From Cymbomonas tetramitiformis (lineage: Eukaryota > Chlorophyta > Pyramimonadophyceae > Pyramimonadales > Pyramimonadaceae): DNA of 64,000 nt. This document shows, one piece after another, positions 1-10,716 of the stretch (position 1 is the stretch's first letter; the number at the start of each line of letters is the position of its first letter). Below the pieces are notes generated by a model. It searched no databases and was not told the origin of the DNA. It was given only the letters and a program-made list of their open reading frames with translations. The position numbers were made by a program, and so were the translations under genes. The stretch covers positions 1-64,000 of the forward strand of contig LGRX02035254.1 of NCBI GenBank assembly GCA_001247695.2, in the 5' to 3' direction.

Positions 1-474
1 GTGTCTATCCCACTTCGCGCCGAATCGGGCGCGGGGTGGGTGGATACTAACCCTTTGTTAGCGCTTGTGCGTGCTTCTTCTGCGGTCGCGAATCAGCGGC
101 CAAGGGGGTTGGCGACGGCGGTGAGACACACACGTGGGTCAGGTGGGGCGGCGGTGCCATGAAACGGGAGGAGCGTGGCGCGGTGTTGGCTTGGGCTAGG
201 GAGTGGACATGATTGTGTGATCAATCAAGGGTGTCTATCCCACTTTGCGCCGAATCAGGCGCGGGGTGGGTGGATACTAACCCTTGTTAGCGCTTGTGCG
301 TGCTTCTTCTGCGGTCGCGAATCGGCGGCCAAGGGGGTTGGCGATGGCGGTGAGACACACACGTGGGTCAGGTGGGGCGGCGGTGCCGTGAAACGGGAGG
401 CGCGTTGTATGTTGGCTATGGCGGCCGCAGTGCTGGCCTGTGCTGGGAAGTGGTTGTGTGTGATTATTCAAGCG
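1..474. repeat. Direct tandem duplication, two copies of about 230 bp
   Basis: The sequence beginning GTGTCTATCCCACTT at position 1 starts again at position 231, with scattered substitutions, so the window opens inside a tandem repeat with a period of about 230 bp. The copies share the GGTGAGACACACACGTGGG segment and diverge most near their 3' ends. A 100-codon plus-strand frame across the second copy is not supported by any recognisable protein feature. The array may continue to the left of the window. From 475 to 820 I see nothing identifiable. Confidence 0.85.
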
Positions 475-821
475 TGACTCGGCTTATGGTTTACTCAGCT
501 AATGGTTAAGGTAGGTCGTGTTGCGGGATGGATACCATGGGTTGCATGTGTGACAGGCGGGGAATTTGGAAGACGGCCGGGCGGAAAGCTGCAAGATCTC
601 CGATGCAGAAAACGTATGAAATTAGCTTTTGCAAATATAGCACGCACGCCGTATTGATAGACATAGTTGGACCCTCCTAGTTAGTATGCCACCTGCAAGA
701 TCCTAGCATAGCATATCTGGTAACAGTTATGTAACATTCCATGCCTGATTGCCACATGCACTAATCTTGCACACGTGTCCGTATCACAGTGCATCCTGCC
801 TGCCACGTGTCCACCCGTGGT

Positions 822-1138
822 CATACCGTGGTAAATTTACCGGTCATATGTGGTAATTTTACCATTGGGGGTCAATTTACCGGTCATATGTGGTAATTTT
901 ACCATTGGGGGCCAATTTACCGGTCATAGGGTGGTACCATGGTAAATTATATAAAGCAATGGTAAACAATAATATATAATTACCGCGCTATAAGTAAATG
1001 TGGTAAAATCGTGGTAACAAAAACGCCCACTGACCAATAGGAAATTACCCACGGGATTTATATCGCCACTATTAGTATAATTGTGGTAAAACACCAATTT
1101 ACCACATTTTACCACCAGTTTACCGCGTTTATTTCTCA
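822..1138 (+). promoter_or_regulatory. LTR-like promoter with iterated GGTAAA/TTTACC motifs
   Basis: This AT-rich stretch carries roughly twenty copies of GGTAA or its complement TTACC, including a 43-bp direct repeat at about 851-937. It also holds a CCAAT element near 1035, a GGGATTTATAT segment near 1055, and a final run of TTTACC copies ending in TTTATTTCTCAG. It directly abuts the Ty3 pol fragment. Its scaffold (CCAAT, GGGATTTATA, inverted motif run, CTCAGTG) matches the one before the second Ty3 element at about 10540-10660, so I read it as the 5' LTR and leader of a deleted element. That is inference; no second LTR copy was found. Confidence 0.55.
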
Positions 1139-1140
1139 GT

Positions 1141-2384
1141 GTGTCTGGCAAGTCCCGATGGCTCCAGGAGACGTCGAGAAGACCGCCTTCACCACCCAGA
1201 TGGGGTCATATGAGTGGTTGGTCATGCCACACGGACTGCAGAACTCGCCATCTCAGTACCAGCGACGAATGCAGCGGGCTCTGGGTCATCTCCCTTTCGT
1301 CCGGATCTTCATTGATGACGTGGTCGTTTTCAGCAACACCGCCGCAGAGCACTACGAACACGTCAAGCAGTTGCTCCTGACGTGCAGGGAGAAGGGCGTC
1401 TTCCTCAAGAGGTCCAAGTGTCAACTGTTGAAGAAATCCCTGCGGTTCCTTGGTCACTGCATTTCCGCGGATGGCTGCAGACCCCAACACGACAAAGTGG
1501 CCGCAGTGAGAGACTGGCCAGAGCTGGAGACGGTTACCCACGTCAGGCAATTCCTAGGCTTGGCGGGGTATTACCGCAGATTCATTCACTGCTTCTCCGA
1601 GATCGCTCAGCCCCTCACCCGGCTAACCAAATCGGACGTACCCTGGGAGTGGGGTCCCATGCAGCAGTGGGCTTTCGAGGAACTGAAGAAGGCCCTCACC
1701 TCAGCCCCAGTTCTCGCCTTACCCAACATTAAGGGCGCTGCAGACGGCACAGCACCTTTCGTGGTGCAGACGGACGCCAGCGGCATCGCCCTTGGGGGAG
1801 TACTGATGCAAGACAACGGAGATGGTCTCGGCCTGCGCGTAATAGCATACGAGAGCCGCCAGTTCTCGGCTGCCGAGCAGAACTACCACACTGGCGAGTA
1901 GCGAGAACTAGGCGCCCTGCACCACTGTACCACCGTCACCTGGCGGCATTACCTCATCTTCACCAACTTCCGCATCCAGGGCGATCACCGCCCCCTTGAA
2001 TGGCTGATGGAACCTGGAAGAGAGCTCAGCCGCAGACAGGCGCGCTGGTACATGGATCTGGTGGAGGTGGGAGTCCCGCGCATGGAGTACATCAAAGGGG
2101 CACTACTGCTGGTACCGGATGCCTTGTCCAGAAGACCTGACTTCAAGGACAAGGACGTTCGTGAGGGGTTGAAGGAAGCAGGAGTGATCGACCCCACCTC
2201 AGACCTACCGAAGGACCCTCTGGCATCGCTGGAGTCTGAATGCTTCACCAGTTCACCACCCGCGGCTCATCCCCAATGGGCCCAGACGGTTGACTCTTGG
2301 CTTTCAGCAGTGGAAACCCTCTCCGTGGCGGAGCAGGCCATGGACCTGGGGGAGACCATCGCTCTCGTTAATCCGAAGCTCTAG
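1141..2384 (+). pseudogene. Ty3/gypsy pol fragment (RT plus RNase H)
   Basis: The frame starts inside reverse transcriptase at the W-Q-V-P-M block and continues through F-I-D-D (active-site motif, about 1308-1322) and the connection domain. It then reaches RNase H (VQTDASG, about 1765-1785), where one in-frame TAG at 1899-1901 interrupts it just before R-E-L. Reading resumes in the same frame through SRRPDF and stops at 2384, before any methyltransferase or integrase domain. It is clearly homologous to residues about 600-1110 of the 10.7-17.4 kb element. Protease and the N-terminal part of RT are missing because LTR-like sequence joins directly to mid-RT. It is a dead internal-deletion derivative, and no function is expected. 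Confidence 0.9.
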
Positions 2385-2500
2385 GCTGTTCTAGCTTGAA
2401 GTAATTATTTGGAGGAGCTGTTGTTCAACCTGTCAAAATACTGGTCAATCTTTCCTGCCATAAAGATATTGCAATTGCTTAATTGTAGCCTTCACACTAG
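2383..2500. repeat. Short dispersed repeat shared with 38694-38812
   Basis: The run starting GGCTGTTCTAGCTTGAAGTA recurs near 38694 with about 85-90 percent identity by eye over about 110 bp, through TGCAATTG and ATTGTAGCCTT. Here it follows the stop codon of the Ty3 fragment; at 38.7 kb it follows an unrelated short ORF. It may be the 3' end of a non-autonomous element family. Confidence 0.75.
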
Positions 2501-2514
2501 GAAGGATTTCTGTT

Positions 2515-2820
2515 AAAAACTGTTAATGATGTGTTAAAAAATGTTAATCGAGTGTTAAATAGTGTTAATGTGGAAACTGGGTGTTAATCAAGTGTTAATA
2601 CGCGAAAAATTTCATAATGGGCTATATTATAGGCGGAAAAGTGTTAATGAGGTGTGAAGAAAGTGTTAACCGTTGGCGAGGGAGTTAAATGGGACAGTTC
2701 AGGAGTGTTAACGGAAGGCTGCATCTGTTAATCGCGGTATAATCACGCTGCTGGGAATTATATTGGAGCCAGAACACACGCCTGTTTCGCCGATACATTT
2801 GAAAAGTGTTAATACCCAGC
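2515..2820. promoter_or_regulatory. Block of iterated GTGTTAAT motifs
   Basis: At least a dozen copies of GTGTTAAT or GTTAAC lie in about 300 bp, with a TATATTATAG segment near 2625. The motif word is the same as in the promoter region before the Ty3 element at 10.7 kb, so this is probably a solo or partial LTR U3 of that family. No ORF follows it directly. From 2821 to 3440 nothing else is recognisable apart from a small palindrome around 2980. Confidence 0.5.
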
Positions 2821-3460
2821 GCAGCCACCGTGATGTGGGTGTCCTGGCGAGATAATCATTTCAAATTGCAGTCGCCACTGACAACGCCCATGCCCATCGA
2901 CGATCGACAGGATCATCTACGGTAGATATAGGTGCATCCGCGAACACCAAACGCATGAAGACCTTATTAAGACCTATCTAGCTACGTACGTAGGATGGAA
3001 CGATAGTTGGACGTAGGTAGCTAGCGAAATCATTTCTGAGCTGACGTTCTGCCTGAGCAGACCAGCATATATATTATATTTGTTACAAGAGAAACCCGAG
3101 TCTGTAAAATTTGTAAGGTGCTAAATCGTTGCACGGTCGCTGTTATATTTTTATCCACACGTTTATAGACTGCAAACCAAAGGGTGGGGTTGCGTGGTGT
3201 TCGTTCATAACAGATGGATGACCAGTGGAGCACAAACTTGGCGACTGCTGGAAAGCAACCGCGAACTGCTAATAACGCGGTAAGTGCAGATTGTGGAACA
3301 GAATGTTCGTTTATTTTAAGTGTGAGTAAACTGATGCGGGCGATGTTCAGGCTCCCGGTGGCGCACATCGGGGCGCGGGGTTAGTTGGGCCCGCTAAGGT
3401 AAACGCCGGCACCGGAGCATTTGTGCATTTTTAGCTTGTTGCGAGCGTTTTATATAATAA

Positions 3461-4620
3461 GCCGGAGGTCACGCTGGGGACATACCGTCGCCAGCGTGGC
3501 CTGCTTCTGGTTGGTTGAAGTGTTTCATTTTCGTGTTCACCGGGTTACATCTTTTTACTGTGTTGAAGCCTCTGCGGACCGTGTAGCGCGTGCGCTGATC
3601 GCCAACGGGCCGGTCGCGCAACGATGCGGCGGTTATGCAAGCCTCTTGTCCCTGTTTTTTAAAGGGTGTTCTTCATATAAGCCGGAGGTCACGCTGGGGA
3701 CATACCGTCGCCAGCGTGGCCTGCTTCTGGTTGGTTGAAGTGTTTCATTTTCGTGTTCACCGGGTTTCATATTTTTACTGTGTTGAAGCCTCTGCGGACT
3801 GTGTAGCGCGTGCGCTGATCGCCAACGGGCCGGTCGCGCAACGATGCGGCGGTTATGCAAGCATCTTGTCTCTGTTTTTTAAGGGTGTTCTTCGTAGAAG
3901 CCGGAGGTCACGCTGGAGACATACCGTCGCCAGCGTGGCCTGCTTCTGGTTGGTTGAAGTGTTTCATTTTCGTGTTCACCGGGTTACATCTTTTTACCGT
4001 GTTGAAGCCTCTGCGGACCGTGTAGCGCGTGCGCTGATCGCCAACGGGCCGGTCGCGCAACGATGCGGCGGTTATGCAAGCCTCTTGTCCCCGTTTTTTT
4101 AAGGGTGTTCTTCATATAAGCCGGAGGTCACGCTGGGGACATACCGTCGCCAGCGTGGCCTGCTTCTGGTTGGTTGAAGTGTTTCATTTTCGTGTTCACC
4201 GGGTTTCATTTTTTAATGTGTTGAAGCCTCTGCGGACCGTGTAGCGCGTGCGCTGATCGCCAACGGGCCGGTCGCGCAACGATGCGGCGGTTATGCAAGC
4301 CTCTTGTCCCTGTTTTTTTAAAGGGTGATCTTCATATAAGCCGGAGGTCACGCTGGGGACATACCGTCGCCAGCGTGGTACGCTTCTCGTCGTTTTAAGT
4401 GTTTCATTTTCGTGTTCACCGGGTTTCATTTTTTTACATGTGTTGAAGCCTCTGCGGACCGTGTAGCACGTGCGCTGATCGCCCACGGGCCGGTCGCGCA
4501 ACGATGCGGCGGGTTATGCAAGCCTCTTGTCCCCGTTTTTTTAAAGCGTGATCTTCATATAAGCCGGAGGGCTGCTGGGGACATACCGTCGCCAGCGGTC
4601 GTCTTCTGGATGATGAAGTG
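3461..4620. repeat. 220-bp satellite, about 5.5 units
   Basis: The anchor GCCGGAGGTCACGCTGG occurs at about 3461, 3681, 3900, 4120 and 4340, with a degenerate copy at 4563, giving a period of 219-223 bp. Units are highly similar and contain GTCGCGCAACGATGCGGCGG and a T-rich spacer. The period is not a multiple of three, so open frames through the array (for example 155 codons at 3635-4102) are accidental. A related degraded pair sits at 4870-5070. Confidence 0.9.
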
Positions 4621-4624
4621 CTTC

Positions 4625-4739
4625 CGGTTGTTTGTTGCGTCCTACTTAGGAAGTTCCATCAGCGACCGCAGCCGAAGCTGGAGGGGGTGCCTCCGCCCCC
4701 CCCGCTGCTGAAGACGCGGCGGCTGCGGCTGGCAGCAAG
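4625..4739 (+). CDS. Possible upstream exon of the CACTA transposase gene
   Basis: An Ala/Gly-rich frame (EVPSATAAEAGGG and on) ends at AGCAAG followed by a GTACGC donor at 4740. Its phase (0) fits the strong acceptor TTTTTCAG at 5472-5479 in front of the recognisable transposase exon. This is only a splice-compatibility argument. The 740-bp intron it implies would hold the two-copy satellite-like repeat, so the call is weak. Confidence 0.25.
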
Positions 4740-4869
4740 GTACGCATTGCACCCGCCATTCCCGCTTCCTGCTGCGTTTTCCCCGCCCCCCCCCTAAATA
4801 TACACACTTCATTCCCAACGAACGAGTATGCGGTCATCCATCTTGCAGGCCGACCCCCGGTTCTTATTT

Positions 4870-5070
4870 TGGCTTCCACCACCGGCTGCCTGTGACGCGT
4901 GCCGTGTTGCTCGTGCGCTGCTCGCCAACGGGCCGTGCGCGCCTCGTAGCCGCGGCGTTTTAGCGTTTCACCTCACGCCCGTGACGTGTACCGTGTTGCT
5001 CGTGCGCTGCACGCCCACGGGCCGTGCGCGCAACGGACCCGCGGAATTTAAGCGTTTCACCTCACGGCAA
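4870..5070. repeat. Two-copy repeat related to the 220-bp satellite
   Basis: Two adjacent segments of about 105 bp both contain CGTGTTGCTCGTGCGCTGC, an ACGGGCCGTGCGCGC block and AGCGTTTCACCTCACG. The middle resembles the CGTGCGCTGATCGCCAACGG part of the satellite units to the left, which suggests a diverged satellite edge. Confidence 0.6.
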
Positions 5071-5479
5071 GCTGCGGGTTATTTCCTCGCGCGAGCGTGC
5101 CTCGTCCATATCGTCCCCCGGAGTCCTCCTGTCCGGTTCGGGGTGTGTCCAAAGATGTCCGGTTGCGAGACCCGCCGCTCTCAGTTGAACCGTAACACCG
5201 GGTATATTGTAATTGCGATATGGTATGGGACTCCGTCTTAAGCCGTGAACACTGGTGCTGAGAGCGGTGCTGGCACCTCGTGCACCTGCGTCACGGCACT
5301 TGTTGCATGTTGCATGTGTATAATACCACCATACGGCGCGCACGCACCCTGCCAGCATGTGTGCAATGCATGAATCAACTGAGTGGCCAGCGCACGCACG
5401 GCACATGGACTTGCGGTGCATGTTGATGCCTTTATTTTCGTATCCAACACCCTCCTTCCTCCATTGCTCTATTTTTCAG

Positions 5480-8400
5480 GGACTCTCCTTCCCCGACGAC
5501 GCTGTGATTCAGGATCGCTTGAAGGCCATGGGTGCAAGCGAACGTCCGAGAGTTTCAACGTTTGGTGGGGATAATGGCTGGATCCCGCGATCTGCCCGTG
5601 GTAAGGACCAAGCTATGGCGAAGCGCGACCTGGTCAATCAGCTCGCTGGTCGTCTGCCGGACCTCGGGTACACAATTGACGACAGAGGGCGCATCAAGCC
5701 CCGGCGGGAGGCAATGCCACCCGAGGATGGCGGACGCCCTGGTACAGCTGAAGCCCCCCGACAAGCAGCCACCCGACCTGCTGCTGGTGAAGCGAGCGCC
5801 CCCTCCACCACTTGGGATAGCAGTCACGTGTCCGACCAACGCCTACTAGACTTGGCGCGCCAAGCACACAGCACGTCGGACATCGTGAAAGAGAGGCAGA
5901 GCATCCGTTCCGTCTTCACCTTAGAAGACTTGCAGATGCCAACGAAGACGGCGACGAAATGGCACAAAGAGGCAGAACGGAGGTCAGACGTGCTTCTCGC
6001 ACGCACGCGCCGCCTTGGAGTGGCGCTCGATGCCAGGAACAGGGTGTGCGGTGTGCCGGCACCCTACGGGGAGACTGGATCGTTTGACGTCCTCCTGAGT
6101 TCGGATGAAGGGCAGGACGTGGTGATGGAGGAACCGGACACCAGAAGCCGTACTGATCGGTGGCGTAGCGGCAACTTGGTAGGTGGCGCTGGGACAAACG
6201 GTAACCAGGTTAACCACGACATGAGGGACCTGTTGGCGGCGGATCTCAATTGCCCACTGCAGCAGCTGCCGGAGTGCACGCTGATGTCCGGCCTGATGGC
6301 ATTTGGGGAAATGTTCTGCGGATCGGTGCCCTCCCCGGCTGAGAAGGAATACTGGGAGGAGGCGAAGGAGAACCAGGACATCGTTGTGGAAGATGTCGTA
6401 GAAGCTCTGGAAAAGACCCACCTTGTGGCGGACGAAGAAATGAATACGCCTACAGAGGATATGCTTCATCTGCCAGACTTCTTGTTTGAGGTATGCAACC
6501 CGCCCTGCCCATACTGGCACCGAAATGTTTCCCCTGTAACCCACTAACGATGCGTGAGCGTGCGTGAAGTAGTAATATGGCGGGGAGCGCTGGTGGTGTG
6601 ACTGCCATTGTAAGCAGGAGTTGGCAGTGCTGGTGGATATGAATCCCGAAATCAGTATGGCGACGGAGTCCGTGCAGGACATTGTGCTGGCCCTGCAGGC
6701 TGAGCCCGACCCCGCGATTACGTTGTGTGTCACGGACGTGCCAAACCTAGCAGCAGGAAAGCAGTCGCAACCGCTGGTCACGCACGGGAAGGCGAGTCCG
6801 AACGGAGTGACCGTGCAGGAGGCCGTATGGTACTTCATGGATATGAAAAGGCGACAGAGGTGGACTGATGACCATTTCGACACCTTCCTGAAAGTCCTGA
6901 AGATGCTCCTGGGCGGCAATACTTGCAACCTGCCGGGATCGCTATGGCACATGAGACGGGCGCTCGGTGCGGAGAGCGTATGGGACTATGCGATACACGT
7001 GTGTCCCAAGTTCCACCGCAATTTCGCATGGCAAAACGGGGAGGGAAAGCCCGGGAAGAGGGTGCAAGAGGTATGCGGCGTGCCCACGAAGCGTGGGGCG
7101 GATGGCGAGCCCACGGAGTGGTGCACGGAGGAGAGGTACGACGTTGTTAAAACGGCGCGCGGGGAGGAGTATCGTCCCAAGGAGTACTACTTCTATTTCA
7201 CCGTGAAGCGGCTGGTGCGGCGCTGGATGATGGACTACGACTTTGCTAAGCAGCGTGCGAGTCCCACGGCCAGAGCTCCCGAAAACGCTTGTGTCATGAG
7301 CAGTCCGCACGGGCTACGAGTAAACGAGCACCCTAGCGTCGGTGGCAGACTACTGCGTGAGACGCCGAGTGGGAACCAGGAGAAACCAGGGGTATTACGA
7401 ACTGGTATGGGCATCGAATATGGAGAGGACGACGGACAAGCAAAGAAGCATGACAAACAGTGCGACCCGTGCCGATGTTCTTACTCCTTGTAACGGACGA
7501 GTGCCGCGGCTGATTGTATACGAACGTTGCCGATGGGCGATGCCTGATGGGTGAAAGGACCGCAACTGACTAGCGCGTTGCCATCGCAGGAATTGGTCCA
7601 CGCGGTTCGGCGCGATGCGAAGTGCGGACCTCCCTCCCAAGGTAGGTAGTGCGTCACGACGTGTGACAAAGCCCAACCCGCAGTCAGCAACATCTACACG
7701 AGTGTGCGCGCACGGAGGTGTGACGCTCCAGCGCGGCTTGAAGAGATCATAGGCTATTGCGCTTGACTGCGTGTGCAATGGAGGGTATCCGCAGGAACGT
7801 GTGAAGATGAAGCACTGCGGTGTGATCTCGATTGCCCCTGGCCCACGTCAACACTGGAAGGACGTCGACGTGTTGCTAGAACCCATGATGGAAGAGCTGA
7901 AACAACTGAGTAAGGGCCATGCCGATGCTGACCAAACCCCTTTCAGGGTGTATGACGGGTACTTCCAGGTGTGGCATGAACAGTTCAGCGTGTTCCTGAT
8001 GTTATGCTACTGCGATACGATTGCGCGTAACGACTTGGGGAAGTTCGCTCCCGTGGCGGCAAGGCGCAACGACTTCAAAAGCATCTGGGAGGCCACTAAG
8101 GGCCCTAACGGTAATGGTATGTACTGCTTGGGCTATGCGAACCCCATCTCGCAGACATACTTGGACGAAGGGGAGGTGTTGTATGCCAATGATCCGAGTG
8201 TGTGGTTAACGAAGGAGGACCACAAGGAACTGGTGAGGCTGACCGCGGAGGATGGTGTGGATCCGATGCGAACCGGCCGATATGCAGCCGGCCCGTTAGA
8301 GCAGCTGGAATACTTTGACCCCATCTACGGGTACGTGCTGCCGTTCATGCACATGATGTGTTACGGCGTCATCAAGAAGTTCCTGAAAATGCTGCGAAAC

Positions 8401-9962
8401 AAGGTGAACAATTGCCCAAACACGTGCTATTTCTCACCCATGCAACTGAAGCAGTTGCAGGCCAACGGAAAGGGACTGACCGCGCCGCATGACATGCACC
8501 GGGAGTACCAAGACTTCGTGCAATACGCGGGTGAGCACCCGGATCTAACCACGGATACCGACACCCATCACCTTGCATGTGCCTTGTTTAGTAGGAACGG
8601 GCGTGGCAGATGCGCCAACCTTATTCGCCCGGTCCGCGTGCAACCATGTTTGTGTGCACCGGCAGGGAATGGCCACACCTACTAACCGTAGGGATGAATG
8701 CTACTACAACCAGGTATATATGTATGCACCGTTGTTAGTTTGTTGGTGTCATTTCATACGCGGGGAGGATGAGCCGGTTGCCTAACATCTGTAAAAAGCT
8801 CGCTGTTGCAGGGAACTACACCATGGAGGACATGCTGAACTTTATCTTGATTTTCAGTCCGATGGTGTTCATGGATGTTCTGAAGAACTTGAATCCGGAG
8901 TTGGACAAGGCTTGGTGGACTTTGCGGCGGGCGGTGCTCTACTTTATGAGAGGGCCTGCAATAGGATTGTGTGGGGACCTCCAGTCCCGTGCGGAGCCCC
9001 GGAAGGAGGCCGGGAAAGAGCTGTGGGCCTTTGCGGTGATTGTGGAACAGCAATGCCCCATGAACATGTTGACGTTGAATCTGCGCATGGCGGTCGTTCA
9101 CTTGTGCAAGCAAGAGGAGGAAACCGGCGTGGTGAGCAGCACCAACGAGCTCTGGGTCGAGCGTCTCCTGGGCGACAGCAAGGGGGTGGTGCCAGCCCCG
9201 GTCGGAGGTAAGGCGATCGACACGTGCATAGCGAACGCGTATCTCACGAAAGAGGCGGTGGACGACATGGCGTGGAGCTACGAAGGGATCCGCTTCCTTC
9301 CGGACATGCTCACGGAGATGGCCATGGCCAAGGGCGGCGAATACCATGATTCTGGGACCACCCGGGCTGACGATTCATCCAAGGTGTGCCATCTCCTTGA
9401 CACCGGCCACTATCTCGTCCGCGACGGTGTACCAACCGCTGCGTTGGCAAACGAGGAGGGGGGTCGTCTGCACCGGGAACTGGTGGGGTGCGTCCGATCC
9501 CTTTTTGGCGATCACGCAAGCCCTTCCCTGGATGCCATGGACGTCCTTCGATTCTCGCGCATGCGAAGAGGCGATGAGGACTTCACATCCCGGGTTTACA
9601 CCCGGGCAAAAACGCGTATCTCCTTCAACGTGGCTTTGAGTACATGCGCGGCCGACGCTTTTGAGTACGGCACCGTGGAGGCTTACTACTTGATCTTCCT
9701 GAAGCGTTCCGCCGAGAACTCCGCCGCCAACGACACCGTGTGCCGCCTGGCTATGGTGACCGCCTACCCCACTGTTGAGGACCTTACCATGAACAGCCGG
9801 GGCGTGTATGTGTGCAACGAGGCAGAAAAACGTACCCTTCTCCTACCGGTAAGCCGTCTCGAAACCAAGGTCATTATCCATCGCCCACCTGGAAACCGCG
9901 TACCTCTACACGCGACTTACCTATGGCCGGGGATGAAAGCGGTACGTTGCAAGAAGCAATAG
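5480..9962 (+). CDS. CACTA/EnSpm transposase, TNP2 plus DUF4218, spliced
   Basis: Four plus-strand coding blocks form one transposase gene of the CACTA (EnSpm) class, which cuts and pastes the element in the nucleus. Block 1 (5480-6490) follows acceptor TTTTTCAG and ends at a GTATGC donor. Block 2 resumes at 6618 after AAGCAG, phase 0 on both sides. It carries HVCPKFHRNF and later Cys residues, like the Cys-rich start of TNP2. Block 3 (from about 7793 after CCGCAG) has ISIAPGPRQHWKDVDVLLEP and YFDPIYGYVLPFMHMMCYGV, hallmark TNP2 segments. Block 4 (about 8739-9962) has the DUF4218 signature TNELWVERLLGDSKG. The splice points between blocks 2-3 and 3-4 could not be fixed, and the usual DGFNPF-like stretch of TNP2 is not visible, so the gene may be decayed. 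Terminal CACTA inverted repeats were not found. Confidence 0.8.
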
Positions 9963-10079
9963 CGCAAGCTACTTCATCAGCTCCGCGCAGCAATCGAAGG
10001 AGGACACCGAACGCTTGCGCAGCTTCATCAGCTCCGTCCAGTTGCTCTGTGTAGATAGCGAATGCCTGCTTGCCACATG

Positions 10080-10660
10080 GAACGTATCTGTTCCAGTGGT
10101 ACTTTTAGTAGCATCGGCAGTCCCTCTTAGCATGCCACGTGGAACAATCTGGAATTTCTGTTAATAGCTAGTGGTGCTAGTGTTAATATACATGCCACGT
10201 GGAACAATCTGGAATTTCTGTTAATATCTAGTGGTGCTAGTGTTAATAGTCATGCCACGTGGACGATCCGGTCAAATCTGTTAATTTATGACCGTTTACA
10301 GTCTGCCAAGTGTTAGTATCCGGCAAAACTGTTAATCCGAGTGCCACGTGTATGATTCCTATTAAAAGTGTTAATTTTCTGTTAATATTCCTTACATGTG
10401 TAACGATCTCGCGAGGGGGGCCTATTTCAACTCCCTCCGGCACCCCTCCGATTAAGTGTTAACATTCTGTTAAAATTGTGTTAATTTAACATTCTGTTAA
10501 CATTCTGTTAACATGAATTATATAATTCCTTAACTTTCGCCCAAGCCAATCATTATTTACCACCGGGATTTATACCACCAATATTAACAGTTCCTACCCG
10601 TTAACACTTTTTAACACATAATTAACACTTTTTAACACTTTATTAACAGAAATCCTCAGT
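10080..10660 (+). promoter_or_regulatory. LTR-like promoter with iterated GTTAA motifs
   Basis: Two near-perfect 60-bp direct repeats (about 10131-10250, each starting CATGCCACGTGG) are followed by a third partial copy and a dense field of TGTTAA/TTAACA words. Then come TATATAATTCC (about 10516), CCAATC, GGGATTTATACC and a run of TTAACAC copies ending ATTAACAGAAATCCTCAG near 10655. The protease-RT frame begins about 55 bp later. The layout parallels 822-1138, but the motif word is GTTAA instead of GGTAAA. CACGTG cores are present in both upstream parts. No matching 3' LTR was found downstream of the element. Confidence 0.6.
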
Positions 10661-10716
10661 GGTGTGACGGCGATATCAGTCCGAGCTGGTGTGAGTCCCT
10701 GGCAGCGGTGTCCTCG

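Noticed and set aside
3421..4501. Open frames of 100-155 codons with repeated peptides
   Set aside because: They follow a 220-bp satellite whose period is not a multiple of three, so no repeated protein can be encoded consistently.
10708..10716. GTG at 10708 as start of the Ty3 frame
   Set aside because: An ATG follows three codons later at 10717 and eukaryotic translation normally uses ATG; the true start may also be upstream via gag frameshifting, which cannot be seen here.
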